Source: Emcibacter nanhaiensis (GTDB lineage Bacteria > Pseudomonadota > Alphaproteobacteria > Sphingomonadales > Emcibacteraceae). From it: a stretch of 64,000 nucleotides of DNA. Of the stretch, positions 44,616-54,101 are shown in pieces (position 1 is the first letter of the stretch; each line of letters opens with the position of its first letter). The stretch lies in assembly GCF_006385175.1 (NCBI RefSeq), contig NZ_VFIY01000018.1, positions 718,242 to 782,241 on the forward strand. Direction: 5' to 3'. Position numbers and translations under genes: made by a program. The notes below the pieces were generated by a model. It saw only the letters and a program-made list of their open reading frames with translations. It was not told the origin of the DNA and ran no database searches.

Positions 44616-45311
44616 TCAGACTTTAAGATCCTGTGTATTGAATTGTTCCTGGGAGAAGATACTGTTCAGGATACGGTCCTCCGTCTGGGTGAGGATGTCG
44701 TGCAGTACTTTGCGGGTACGCCCCGGTTCGTCATTTTTCATGACTGAAAAGGTCATTTCCATCTGTTCGCGGGAATAGAAAAAGGACTTGTTGATCTTGG
44801 TGTAAAGCCAATAAATACGCATGGCTGTATCTTCAAGTTGTTCTATCCAGTCGATGACTAAGGGATAGCTCGTCTTTTCCACTGCGAGCAAGTTAAGGCA
44901 TTTGTTGGTTTTTAGAACCTTTAGAGCGGTTTCATCATCTTCGATGGGAAGCATGTTTTCGATTTCTTCAGCGAGTCGGGAAAGAGCATTGAAGTCGACC
45001 TTCGGCGCTGCCAGAGAAAAGGCCTCGGGTAGAAGTATCTTGCGTAGCATGAAATTTTGTTTGATTTCCAGAAGGGTCAGCGGCGCGACCTGAGTCACCC
45101 TGGGGGAAACAGAAATAAGAAATTGCTTCGCTATCAATCGTTCAATCAGATTGCGGGAGATGGAACGGCTTATGCCGAACATATCTGCAAAGATATTTTC
45201 AGACACTTTTTGGCTGGGTGTTAGCTTCTGAGTGACGATGGCGTCCATGATCTGATGATAGGCCTCCTGTGTGTCGTCCCATCTGTCCCCGTTTCTGTAG
45301 AATTCGGTCAT
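44616..45311 (-). CDS. GntR family transcriptional regulator (FadR/FCD type)
   Basis: A 231-residue regulator. Its N-terminal winged HTH is AYHQIMDAIVTQKLTPSQKVSENIFADMFGISRSISRNLIERLIAKQFL, where the usual Arg-rich recognition helix is varied. A helical FCD-like effector domain follows (NFMLRKILLPEAFSLAAPKVDF, HDILTQTEDRIL). GGGGAAAG lies before the ATG at 45311. It is divergent from the D-glutamate genes, which it probably controls; this is inferred from position. Confidence 0.88.
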   Translation of the reverse strand: MTEFYRNGDRWDDTQEAYHQIMDAIVTQKLTPSQKVSENIFADMFGISRSISRNLIERLIAKQFLISVSPRVTQVAPLTLLEIKQNFMLRKILLPEAFSLAAPKVDFNALSRLAEEIENMLPIEDDETALKVLKTNKCLNLLAVEKTSYPLVIDWIEQLEDTAMRIYWLYTKINKSFFYSREQMEMTFSVMKNDEPGRTRKVLHDILTQTEDRILNSIFSQEQFNTQDLKV

Positions 45312-45718
45312 TGATTTCTTTCCCCGCCGATTTTCCAAGAAATAATAACGTCCGAACCGGGATTTATCAAGCTTTACAATGGCTGAAGGTGGATGTTAAC
45401 TCAGTCATAATCACAAATATTGTTTACAAATAACAAAAAAGATCTACTCTTGTGCTGCTTTATTGAGCTATATTTTATATTAAAGCAGCACTATTGGCGA
45501 ACTATACGTAAACAAGGAGGGATGCAGATTGTCTGTGTATCTGTGATTTTCAGCGGCGTCTTTGAGCGTCCCCAGACATCGGATGTAAATATAGAAGCCG
45601 ATTTCAAGCCGCTTTTAATTTTACAGTTTGAGAAGTCGTGGCTTTGTTTTCCTTGAGGAGCCGGTTTTCTTCGAGGGTCGAGGTTGTCTATCCAGAACGA
45701 GAGCAATTTGTGAAAATA
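45312..45718. other. Divergent regulatory region, GntR / dgcN
   Basis: This is 407 bases with no supported gene. It holds an 11-bp perfect inverted repeat at 45452-45491 and is AT-rich between 45400 and 45500. A 44-codon frame beginning at 45522 has AAGGAGGG only 2 bases from its ATG and no recognisable features. Confidence 0.6.
45452..45491. promoter_or_regulatory. Inverted repeat, candidate GntR operator or leader hairpin
   Basis: gtgctgcttta (45452-45462) and its exact complement taaagcagcac (45481-45491) enclose an 18-base AT-rich spacer containing TATATT-like -10 sequences. It is located between the divergent GntR and dgcN genes. Confidence 0.5.
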
Positions 45719-46762
45719 ATGCAGAAATTAAACAGAATAGGGATTACACCGCCTTTTCTTGTATTTCTAGGGGCGGAAACCCGATCTGCCATGGTGAAGA
45801 CAGGTCGTGGCCTTTTAGAATGGCGGCGTGAGCTATGCAGGGGGCAGCTTCGATTGAGTCAGGATGCGGTGGATCTGGGTTTGCCCGACCTGACTGCGGC
45901 CGAAGCTGTCGGACAGGGGGTTAAGTCTCTGGTGATCGGCACAGCAGGGATTGGCGGAGGGATACCTGCAGAGTGGCATGAAACACTTCTCGATGCGGTC
46001 CAGCAGGGAATGGACATCGTGGCCGGGGTTCATACCAAACTTTCCGAACTGCCTTTCCTTTGTGAAGCGGCTGAAAAATCCGGTGCCCGCCTTGTTGATA
46101 TCCGGACTCCTCCGGCGTCTCTTCCGGTCGCCAGCGGCCGGAAGAGAAGTGGTAGGCGCCTGCTAACGGTAGGTACTGACTGTGCCATTGGTAAAAAATA
46201 CACCGCTCTTGTCCTTGAGCGGGAGATGAAGAAAAAGGGCCTAAATGCGGATTTTCGCGCCAGTGGTCAGACCGGCATCATGATTGCCGGGCAGGGAATT
46301 CCGATCGATGCAGTCATTTCTGACTTCATAACCGGAGCAGCGGAATTACTGTCGCCTGACAATGAACCGAATCACTGGGACATTGTTGAGGGTCAGGGCG
46401 GGATATTCCACCCCGGCTACGCGGCGGTCAGTCACGGACTGCTTATCGGGTCCCAGCCGGATGCTTTTGTTGTTTGTCATGATCCTTCCCGTGACTTTAT
46501 CTCCGGATGGGACGATTTCAGGCTGCCCACCATTGAGCAGGTGATTGAGCAAACCGTAGTCATTGGCTCCCTGACCAATCCTGAAATCCGATGTGTCGGG
46601 ATCAGCCTCAACACTTCCAGGCTTTCCGATAGTGCCCGTCAGAAGGCGACGGAAGATATCGCGGGGCGCGTTGGACTTCCCTGTGTCGACCCCCTGAAAG
46701 AAAGCATTGATCCCATTATTGAAAAACTAATATCCGAATTTCCTGCCGCACCGTGCCGGTAA
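45719..46762 (+). CDS. dgcN: DUF1611 protein, DgcN-type D-glutamate N-acetyltransferase
   Basis: A 347-residue DUF1611 protein. It has an N-terminal Rossmann-like domain (PPFLVFLGAETR...DLGLPDLTAAEAVGQGVKSLVIG) and a P-loop-like domain (GTDCAIGKKYTALVLEREM, ADFRASGQTGIMIAGQGIPIDAVISDFITGA, HWDIVEGQGGIFHP). DgcN proteins of marine bacteria acetylate D-glutamate as step one of a route to L-glutamate. The adjacent DgcA-like gene (12 bases on) supports this. The start is uncertain: ATG 45719 fits the usual N-terminus, although the frame is open to a GTG at 45638. Confidence 0.85.
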   Translation: MQKLNRIGITPPFLVFLGAETRSAMVKTGRGLLEWRRELCRGQLRLSQDAVDLGLPDLTAAEAVGQGVKSLVIGTAGIGGGIPAEWHETLLDAVQQGMDIVAGVHTKLSELPFLCEAAEKSGARLVDIRTPPASLPVASGRKRSGRRLLTVGTDCAIGKKYTALVLEREMKKKGLNADFRASGQTGIMIAGQGIPIDAVISDFITGAAELLSPDNEPNHWDIVEGQGGIFHPGYAAVSHGLLIGSQPDAFVVCHDPSRDFISGWDDFRLPTIEQVIEQTVVIGSLTNPEIRCVGISLNTSRLSDSARQKATEDIAGRVGLPCVDPLKESIDPIIEKLISEFPAAPCR

Positions 46763-46774
46763 AAGAGAGCAGTT

Positions 46775-47752
46775 ATGAAATTGAATATTGAAAAAATCTC
46801 CTTTCCCCTCAAAATGCCGCTTGTCATTACAGGGTATGTTTTTACCGCCGCTGATACCGTGCGGGTCACTCTTGAAGACAACGGGGTGACCGCCTGGGGC
46901 GAAGGGATGGGCGTCTATTACACCAATGATTTGACGGACGGCATCGTCAGCCAGTTGGAAGCGATTGCGGGCCGTATCGAGGCAGGCCTCACCAGGGCCG
47001 AACTGCAGGAGCTGCTGCCGCCCGGTGGGGCGAGGAATGCCCTGGACTGCGCGCTCTGGGACCTTGACGCCAAGAAAAGCGGCAAGAGCATCTGGCAGCT
47101 GCTCGGCATGACGCCGAAGGCACTGACTACTGTGTGCACGATCGGCATCGATACGCCGGGGAAAATGGCGGAAGCCGCAAAAAATCTTGCGGCTTATCCT
47201 CATCTCAAAATTAAACTGAGCGGTGACGACCCGATCGGGAAGCTTGAGGCGATCCGGGCCGCGCGTCCGGACGCCGCCCTGATCATCGACGTCAACCAGG
47301 GCTGGACCTTTGACGAACTTAAAGAATATATCCCGCAGGCGGAGAGGCTCGGGGTTGATATGATTGAGCAGCCCCTGAAGCGGGGCGGAGATGCGGAACT
47401 TGAAGGGTTCACATCCGTGGTGCCGCTCGGCGCTGATGAATCCTGCCTCAGTCTCGAGGAATATGAAACGGCCAAACGGCGCTATGATGCCATAAACATC
47501 AAACTGGATAAATGCGGCGGTCTGACCGAAGGTCTGGAGATTGTCCGCCGCGCGCAGCAGGACGGTAAAGGGCTGATGATCGGCAATATGGTCGGGACCT
47601 CCCTTTCCATGGCGCCCTCCTATGTGATCGGCCAGTTTTGCCGTTTTGTCGACATTGATGGGCCGTTGTTTCTGAAGCATGACGTAGAAAACGCATTGAA
47701 TTACGGGGATGGAGGAGTCGTAGACATTCCCGATGCAGCGCTATGGGGGTAA
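46775..47752 (+). CDS. dgcA: Enolase-superfamily racemase, DgcA-type (N-acetyl-D-glutamate racemase)
   Basis: A 325-residue member of the dipeptide-epimerase branch of the enolase superfamily. The catalytic and metal residues are in place: Lys145-x-Lys147 (LKIKLSG), Asp172 (IIDVNQGW), Glu198 (MIEQPL), Asp221 (GADES) and a second catalytic Lys in NIKLDKCGG (243/246). It would racemise N-acetyl-D-glutamate to the L-form after DgcN. An L-Ala-D/L-Glu epimerase acting on peptidoglycan dipeptides is the main alternative; the dgcN neighbour favours the first. Confidence 0.88.
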   Translation: MKLNIEKISFPLKMPLVITGYVFTAADTVRVTLEDNGVTAWGEGMGVYYTNDLTDGIVSQLEAIAGRIEAGLTRAELQELLPPGGARNALDCALWDLDAKKSGKSIWQLLGMTPKALTTVCTIGIDTPGKMAEAAKNLAAYPHLKIKLSGDDPIGKLEAIRAARPDAALIIDVNQGWTFDELKEYIPQAERLGVDMIEQPLKRGGDAELEGFTSVVPLGADESCLSLEEYETAKRRYDAINIKLDKCGGLTEGLEIVRRAQQDGKGLMIGNMVGTSLSMAPSYVIGQFCRFVDIDGPLFLKHDVENALNYGDGGVVDIPDAALWG

Positions 47753-47853
47753 TAAATTTACAAAACATCAAGCCACAGGAAAAAAGAAACAATAGTGGAA
47801 TCAAAGAATAGAAATATGGAGAAACATATTTTCGTCGATCTGAGTACCAGAAT

Positions 47854-47883
47854 ATTCCGGTCTGGCTCTATTTCTACCGGAAT
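47854..47883. repeat. Short inverted repeat upstream of the DUF819 gene
   Basis: attccggt (47854-47861) and accggaat (47876-47883) with a 14-base spacer, in the 203-base gap between dgcA and the DUF819 gene. It may be a weak terminator or an operator. Confidence 0.3.
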
Positions 47884-47955
47884 CTTTATTGGTTTCAATT
47901 GGTTCGGCAAAAACTCCGGCGGCGTTCTAGTTAGTCTTTCTTTGTGAGATTTAAT

Positions 47956-49104
47956 ATGTTTGATCAAAGCCTTATATCTCCTGTTTCTAACCTTCTTCTT
48001 CTTGGGGGGCTTTGCCTTTCCGCTGCCTTCGGCCTATGGGTTGACACAACGCGCATCGGTCGCAATGTTTCCGGCGCGGCGGGCATCCTTACCCTGTCTA
48101 TGGCGCTCTCCAACCTTGGTGTGATGCCGAGGGCGGCGGAAGTTTACGGCGTGGTCTGGGGTTATCTGGTGCCGCTTTCCATTCCGCTGCTACTGCTCAA
48201 GGCTGACCTGCGCCGGATCCTTGCTGAAACACAGGGTATGCTGGGGGCCTTTATCCTCGGGACCATCGGGACCACCATAGGGGTCGTGTTCGGTTTCTTT
48301 TTGTTACCGCTGGGGGAGGAAGCCGCAAAACTCGCGGGAGTATTTAGCGCTACTTATATTGGTGGCTCGATGAATATGGCGGCGGTGACCCAAGCCGTGA
48401 ACCTGACCCCCGACCTGGCAGCGGCAAGCATAGCAGCGGACAATGTGATCGGGGTGATTTATCTTTCTCTGCTAGCACTAATGCCGTCTCTGCTGTTTAT
48501 GCGCCGTTTTTTCCGGGAGGAAGCGGTTGAGGAAATTGCGACGACCGACGGCGGAGGGGCAGCAGAGAAGCCGAAGCTTCCCGAAATTGATCTCAGCCAT
48601 ATAGGTCTCGCCCTCGGTCTCGCTTTTGTCATCTGTGCGACGGGGGAATTCCTGGCAGGCCTAGTCGGCCTTTCCGGCTACAGTATAATGTTTGTCACCG
48701 GTCTCACGCTTCTGGTGGCCAATCTATTTCCGCACCGGCTTACACATCTCAAGGGCGATTACGAGGTTGGCCTGCTGTTCATGTATATCTTTTTTGCAAC
48801 AATAGGCCTCAGCGCAGATATCGCGGCACTTCTCGACAAAGCTGTTGTCGTCGCCCTTTATGCTAGCGTGATTGTCGCCTTCCATGCGGTCGTGATTTTT
48901 GTTGGTAGCCGTTCTTTTGGCTTGCCGTTGATGGAGGTGGTGATCGCCTCCAATGCTTGTGCCTCCGGTCCAGCGAGTGCCGCGGCTTTGGCGGCCGGCA
49001 AAGGTAGGGTGGATCTAGTTGGTCCCGGCGTCCTGTTAGGGGTTTTTGGTTACGCCGTAGCCAATTTTATCGGGCTATCGCTTGCAGTCTTGTTCGGTTC
49101 ATAG
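47956..49104 (+). CDS. DUF819 family integral membrane permease
   Basis: A 382-residue protein with about ten hydrophobic segments. Family features are SATYIGGSMNMAAVTQAVNL, LAAASIAADNVIGVIYLSLLALMP and VVIASNACASGPASAAALAAGKG. DUF819 proteins are found beside peptide and D-amino-acid catabolic genes, but transport substrates are unproven. Here the candidate is D-glutamate or a small peptide. The start at 47956 is chosen over the upstream GTG. The serine hydrolase gene begins 14 bases after its stop. Confidence 0.82.
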   Translation: MFDQSLISPVSNLLLLGGLCLSAAFGLWVDTTRIGRNVSGAAGILTLSMALSNLGVMPRAAEVYGVVWGYLVPLSIPLLLLKADLRRILAETQGMLGAFILGTIGTTIGVVFGFFLLPLGEEAAKLAGVFSATYIGGSMNMAAVTQAVNLTPDLAAASIAADNVIGVIYLSLLALMPSLLFMRRFFREEAVEEIATTDGGGAAEKPKLPEIDLSHIGLALGLAFVICATGEFLAGLVGLSGYSIMFVTGLTLLVANLFPHRLTHLKGDYEVGLLFMYIFFATIGLSADIAALLDKAVVVALYASVIVAFHAVVIFVGSRSFGLPLMEVVIASNACASGPASAAALAAGKGRVDLVGPGVLLGVFGYAVANFIGLSLAVLFGS

Positions 49105-49118
49105 GGGAGGAGAAGGAA

Positions 49119-50702
49119 ATGATCAGCGTCAAAAATATGCAGAAAAGACTTCTGCTTTGCTTGTTTTATAGCGTCACTTTACTGGCCGTCGGTACGGTTC
49201 ATTCTGAAGAAAGGGGTATGACGCCTGCGGAGGTGGATGCGCTAATAGAACTGGCCATGGAAAAATTCCAGGTACCTGGTGTATCCTTCGGCCTGATCAA
49301 GGACGGTAAAATTATCATATCTAAAGGATATGGAGTTCTGGAGGTTGGGAAGAAGGCGAGAGTGGACGATGAAACCCTCTTTGCGATAGCCTCGAATAGC
49401 AAAGCGTTTACGGCTGCATCCCTTGCCATACTGGTGGACGAGAAAAAACTCAACTGGGACGATAAAGTCACGGACTATATCCCTACATTTCAAATGTATG
49501 ATCCTTGGGTCACCAGGGAGTTCAAGATACGGGATCTGCTTGTGCACAACAGCGGGCTAGGACTCGGAGCCGGCGACCTGATGTTCTGGCCGTCTTCAGG
49601 TTTCAGCAGGAAAGAGATAGTCCATGGGCTGCGGTATCTGAAACCCATTTCCAGCTTTCGGTCTGAATATGCTTATGACAATCTGATGTATATCTTGGCT
49701 GGCGAAGTGGTCGAAGCCATATCTGGCGTTCCATACGAGAGATTCGTTGAAACCCGTATCCTGAAGCCTCTTGACATGAAGAATTGTGCAGCGGACCGAG
49801 TTCGGCTCAAGGGATACAAAAATATTGCGGAACCACATGTTCTCTCGGAGAGGAAATTGGTCCGGACCAAAAGAATAGAGAAGCCCTATGAGAAAGCCGT
49901 TTCTGCAGCGGCAGGCGGCATCCTGTGCAGCACCAAGAGCATGCTGAAATGGGTAAATATGCATTTGCATAACGGAAAATTGCCTAACGGTACAACTCTA
50001 CTCAGCCAAGAGCAGCATGAGATCATGATTGCACCCCACACTCCTATGTCGGTGCCAAAGGAGTTCCGGGAAAAGTTCCAGTCCAACTTCAAGGCTTACG
50101 GACTTGGGTTTCGTGTACAGGACATCAATGGACATAAGTGGGTAGCCCATACGGGCGGCCTTCAGGGCATGGTTTCTTATGTCAATATGATCCCGGATAT
50201 TGACTTGGGTTTTGTAATGTTCACGAACCAACATTCCGGTGCCTTTCTGAGTGCTGTTGCCAACACTCTGCTGGAAGCATATACCTCTGAGAGATCCACC
50301 GACTGGATTACCTATTATGAGGCAAAACGAAAAGAGCAAGTTGCTGAGGCCGCAAAGTTGGTTCCCGTTCTTGAGGACTCGGCTTACTCTCCGGAGCAGC
50401 TATTGGATTATTACATCGGAACTTATCGAGATCCTTGGTTCGGCAAAGTGACAATAAGTGAAAAGAACGGTGGGCTATATTTCGCGTCTGAGAAATCAGA
50501 ACGGCTGAGGGGTAGGATGTTGCCCTACAAAGAAGACTTGTTCATTGTCTATTGGGATGAACGTGAACTGGAGGCGGATGCTTATGTGAAGTTTGAGAGG
50601 AGCTTTAATCGCACGCTCAGTGGATTTGTCATGAAAGCCGTCTCGCCGCTCACTGATTTCAGCTTCGATTTTCAGGATCTCGACTTTCGCTTGGTCGAAT
50701 AA
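49119..50702 (+). CDS. Secreted serine hydrolase, beta-lactamase/DD-peptidase fold
   Basis: A 527-residue protein: signal peptide ending near GTVHSE, then a class-C beta-lactamase-type domain with SxxK as Ser92-Asn-Ser-Lys95, a Y-D-N in SEYAYDNLMY (YxN) and HTGG near residue 345. A C-terminal DUF3471-like domain follows (from ~420). This fold includes D-aminopeptidases, DD-carboxypeptidases and esterases. The D-glutamate neighbours suggest hydrolysis of D-residue peptides. GGAGGAGAAGG precedes the ATG. Base composition is more AT-rich than in the left half of the window. Confidence 0.85.
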   Translation: MISVKNMQKRLLLCLFYSVTLLAVGTVHSEERGMTPAEVDALIELAMEKFQVPGVSFGLIKDGKIIISKGYGVLEVGKKARVDDETLFAIASNSKAFTAASLAILVDEKKLNWDDKVTDYIPTFQMYDPWVTREFKIRDLLVHNSGLGLGAGDLMFWPSSGFSRKEIVHGLRYLKPISSFRSEYAYDNLMYILAGEVVEAISGVPYERFVETRILKPLDMKNCAADRVRLKGYKNIAEPHVLSERKLVRTKRIEKPYEKAVSAAAGGILCSTKSMLKWVNMHLHNGKLPNGTTLLSQEQHEIMIAPHTPMSVPKEFREKFQSNFKAYGLGFRVQDINGHKWVAHTGGLQGMVSYVNMIPDIDLGFVMFTNQHSGAFLSAVANTLLEAYTSERSTDWITYYEAKRKEQVAEAAKLVPVLEDSAYSPEQLLDYYIGTYRDPWFGKVTISEKNGGLYFASEKSERLRGRMLPYKEDLFIVYWDERELEADAYVKFERSFNRTLSGFVMKAVSPLTDFSFDFQDLDFRLVE

Positions 50703-51518
50703 ATCTCGTCATGTGTTGAAAACCTGATAACCCGTCCTATCAGAATGACTTTCAATGTATAGGAAACAGTTGTGTCCAGGCTCTAACATCGTTTGCCTGC
50801 TATAATGACACAGGAAATTTTAGTGATCCTATGTGGTGTGTCCGTTTTCATAGAGGTTTAGACCGTTCCTGTCTTTTTTGATGGCTCTGATCTTTGGGTG
50901 TATCATTTCCAGTTTTTCAAATAACTGGCTGAACACGCAGACCCGAAGCTCTAAAATCGCTTCTTTCCAAGGATGATACAAGGCGACTTTGCTATTGACT
51001 ATTCCTACGTGACTACTCTGGATGCTTTTGTCAGAAACGGAGGCAACCGGCCTGCTTGTGTTTGCTGCAGTGGGGCCCGCATGTGATGTGGCTGGTTTGC
51101 TGGCGCAGATTGAGCGTCCGGGAGAACGCGCTTCAGCTTGTCCTTCATGTTGCCTGTGGTTGGAGCCGTCGGACTGATCCTGTTAGTGCCGCTTTTCAGG
51201 GGGTTTTATGAGCAGCTTTTAATGTAACCCGAGGGCTTATGAATGCTACAATTTTGAATTTTTATCCCACTCTTTGAATAACTGCCGCAGCTGCCTAGAA
51301 AATGAGCTGAATCCCTCAGGGAACGCCTTCTTTATGGGGGAAGTACTTTATAAGTTGCTAACTGAAAAGCGTCCACATATATATGTTGGTGTTGGATCCC
51401 GCTATCCAACCAACAAAAGGCGCCTTTCATTTTGCCAGCTGCCCGTCTTCAAAGAAAGGTAGACTTTTTTTGGTCTGTCTCAAGGTGACGTTTCGGTCCT
51501 TTGTTGAATTTTACCGGC
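50703..51518. other. Long gap with degraded sequence
   Basis: These 816 bases hold no intact gene. A frame at 51147-51227 (FMLPVVGAVGLILLVPLFRG) reads like the last membrane helix of a transporter, with unrelated frames before it. The rest shows no recognisable protein or RNA. Confidence 0.5.
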
Positions 51519-51740
51519 TTAGGCTTTGCGATGCACGTTTTTGCGCATGACCCGTATTTTCTGTTTAATTTCTTCTCGCATTTCCAGGATTTCGGTCCCA
51601 CGTCCCAGCCAGACATCTTCCGGCGTCTGATTGTTCAAATTTTCGTGATACATCCTTATATTATGTTGGGTGATAAGTTCGCGGATCAGGCTTCTGATCT
51701 CGCCGGGCAGATGACAATTTTCCAACAGGATACGGCTATT
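51519..51740 (-). mobile_element. IS3-family transposase remnant (OrfB C-terminus)
   Basis: About 73 codons match the end of IS3-type integrase-core transposases: SRILLENCHLPGEIRSLIREL, then RMYHENLNNQTPEDVWLGRGTEIL and EEIKQKIRVMRK (compare the family pattern YHESLNNLTPADVYFGR). The catalytic DDE part, OrfA and convincing terminal repeats are missing, so the element is dead. Confidence 0.8.
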
Positions 51741-52141
51741 GAGCAACCAACTCCGACATCTGATATTATTGGCCGACACACATTGGACTTGTCTCAAAAA
51801 AGTAGACAAACCCAACTCTATTTTGAGTTGAATTCAGCAAACAACAGGTTCGAAAAATCGACGCAAAACCAATGCCCCGATGAATAACTGAAAAACGGTC
51901 TATCTTATTGATAAACGCGTTTTCTCTACAAATGTCGACCTAGCAATCTGGATACCTATCAGCTGCCGATTGGTCCACATTAATAGAAGTCAGGTTTAGA
52001 TTTCAAGCACACCTCCTCGGATGTGGTATAGTCTCGCAAGCTACATCAATTTGACAACTACAATATAAATCAATAGCGTGTTTTCTACTGAACCAAGACT
52101 CCTGTTTCCTGCAATGTCGCCACATGAATCTGCACCCCAAA
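51741..52141. other. Gap between IS remnant and sensor kinase gene
   Basis: This is 401 bases, AT-rich, with no gene or strong hairpin. It is the 3' flank of the leftward sensor kinase gene. Confidence 0.5.
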
Positions 52142-54082
52142 TCAACTCAAGTTCACATCGGCCGATGTGTAAGCGATGGATACATCATCGTAGGGAACCT
52201 GAATTCTCACTTCGGTCCCCTTCCCGATCTCGCTATCAACAACCAATATTCCCCCATGCATCTCAACCAGATGCTTGCACAGCGGCAATCCAAGGCCAAC
52301 TCCTTCATGACTGCGTGATTGGGCGGGCTCCACCTGCCCAAAGGGAAGTAGAGCCAATTCAACATGCTCCCGGCTCATGCCAATCCCCTTATCCCGGATA
52401 TTAAACACAAGGCATCCGGAGGAATCACTGGTCAGAAGAAGGGAAACATAGCCGCCATCAAGGGAGAATTTGATGGCATTGGACAGGAGATTGGACAAAA
52501 TTTGCCGAACGGCTACCTCATCTATGCAAACCTCGTCAATCTGTTCTGGGTTTTCAACAGCGAGTTTTATGCCTCTGGCCGCGGCCATAGGAGCAAATTT
52601 ATCATATTTATCCTGAAGGATTCTTCCGAGACGGACATGTGCCGGCGCAATTTCATATTTCCCGGTCTCAAGCTGGGAAATTTCCAGAACATTGTTAACA
52701 AGGTCAAGAAGCTTTTCGCCACTGCTATGAATGTCCTGGATGTACTCCATATATTTTTCATGCCCCAGACTGCCAAAATATTCTTCGATGATCATTTCAG
52801 AATATCCGATGATCGCATTCAGGGGCGTATGCAACTCATGGCTCATATTGGCGAGAAAATCATTTTTTACTCGGCTGAGTTCCAGCGCCTGCCTCATCAG
52901 TTCATCCTGTCGCTGCTTGCATTTCTTTTGTTCGGTAATATCGGTTCTGACCGACACATAGTGAGTTGGTGTAGCGGAATTTTCATCCAGAAAGGGAACG
53001 ATTGTTGAATACACCCAATAATCTCTTCCCGTCTTGTTCAGATTACAGATTTCCCCTTGCCACACTTCCCCCGAGGAAATGCACTTCCAAATCTCTCCAT
53101 AAAATCCCGGGTTGTGTTTTCCAGATTTGAGAATGCGGTGATTTCGCCCCATTAATTCTGAGGCGGAATATCCGGAAGTATCGCAGAACTTTTGGTTCAC
53201 AAATATAATATTACCAGACGTATCCGTGATCGAAACCAGGGCATGATAGTCGAGAGTCCTTTCCAGATTCTTCATATAATTTTCTACCAGCGATAATTTT
53301 TCTCTGGCATCCGCGTACTTGACTTCCATTTCGGTCTCGCGGGTTTTTTCCCGAACAGTCCCCGACACGGCTTTCACGTGCCCCCTGACACCGATCTCAG
53401 GCCCCCCTTTGATTTCTATATGTTTGCCGCCGCCTCCCAGACCGTTTATGGAAAAAGCGTGAACAAAGGGTTTGCCTTTTCCAAATGCCTCGTGAATGCT
53501 GTTTTCGAGTTCCCGCCAATCAGCTTCACCGAGAAGTCCACTGATATTTTCCTTGGTAGGATTAAATTCCTGTGCAAGAACTTGGTGAATTTCATATACT
53601 TCGGGTGACCAGTACACCTTCCTCGCATTTTTTTCCAGACGCCAGAAACCTACCCCAGCACCCTCCCCCGACTTCTGCAACCCCTGACGGAGAACTTCTA
53701 TTGCCGGCACGTTGGCACCGACTTTTACTAAATACTTCTGCCCTCTCAGCGCAAAACTGAAGCTTTGCCATTGAACTGAAATTACAACTCCATCCTGATT
53801 TTTCTGTTCTGACACCTTCTCTTCAGGAGTGCCGCCCAAAAGCTGATTCTTTACACTCACGACTTCCTCAGCAGTCAGGTTGGGCAAAACTTCCTTCTCC
53901 GGTTCACTGGGCGGATCGGAGTATTTTGCGGAAAAAGTATCTGTGTAGCGCGGATTGGAGGCAAGAAGATTACCATCAATATCCGTCAAAACCAGAAATT
54001 TATACTCGATAACATAATATCCAAAGAAATCCTTCAGGACTGGAAAAAATACATTGCACTTGATACTCTCCACACTAGACAC
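52142..54082 (-). CDS. Soluble PAS-domain sensor histidine kinase
   Basis: A 646-residue kinase without membrane segments. The N-terminal sensor region (~1-120) has a PAS-like start (YKFLVLTDIDGNLLASNPRYTDTF), a second region at ~140-240 follows, then a clear PAS-PAC (DYHALVSITDTSGNIIFVNQKFCDTSGYSASELMGRNHRILKSG). The His box is ANMSHELHTPLNAIIGYSEM, with N-box LSNLLSNAIKFS and G boxes IRDKGIGMS and GVGLGLPLCKHL. There is no receiver domain and no regulator beside it. The start is GTG at 54082, with GGAGAG 7 bases upstream, inside a tandem repeat. Confidence 0.9.
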   Translation of the reverse strand: MSSVESIKCNVFFPVLKDFFGYYVIEYKFLVLTDIDGNLLASNPRYTDTFSAKYSDPPSEPEKEVLPNLTAEEVVSVKNQLLGGTPEEKVSEQKNQDGVVISVQWQSFSFALRGQKYLVKVGANVPAIEVLRQGLQKSGEGAGVGFWRLEKNARKVYWSPEVYEIHQVLAQEFNPTKENISGLLGEADWRELENSIHEAFGKGKPFVHAFSINGLGGGGKHIEIKGGPEIGVRGHVKAVSGTVREKTRETEMEVKYADAREKLSLVENYMKNLERTLDYHALVSITDTSGNIIFVNQKFCDTSGYSASELMGRNHRILKSGKHNPGFYGEIWKCISSGEVWQGEICNLNKTGRDYWVYSTIVPFLDENSATPTHYVSVRTDITEQKKCKQRQDELMRQALELSRVKNDFLANMSHELHTPLNAIIGYSEMIIEEYFGSLGHEKYMEYIQDIHSSGEKLLDLVNNVLEISQLETGKYEIAPAHVRLGRILQDKYDKFAPMAAARGIKLAVENPEQIDEVCIDEVAVRQILSNLLSNAIKFSLDGGYVSLLLTSDSSGCLVFNIRDKGIGMSREHVELALLPFGQVEPAQSRSHEGVGLGLPLCKHLVEMHGGILVVDSEIGKGTEVRIQVPYDDVSIAYTSADVNLS

Positions 54083-54101
54083 TTAATACTCTCCACGCTA
54101 G
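54056..54101 (-). repeat. Two-copy 23-bp tandem repeat over the kinase start
   Basis: Units 54056-54078 and 54079-54101 differ at three bases. Each unit carries a GGAGAG ribosome-binding-like sequence, so the start region is duplicated: the upstream copy serves as the ribosome-binding site and the downstream copy encodes SSVESIK. Confidence 0.8.

Noticed and set aside
51147..51227. A hydrophobic stretch that looks like the last helix of a transporter
   Set aside because: It is only ~26 codons, with no connected upstream frame; too little to name a gene or family.
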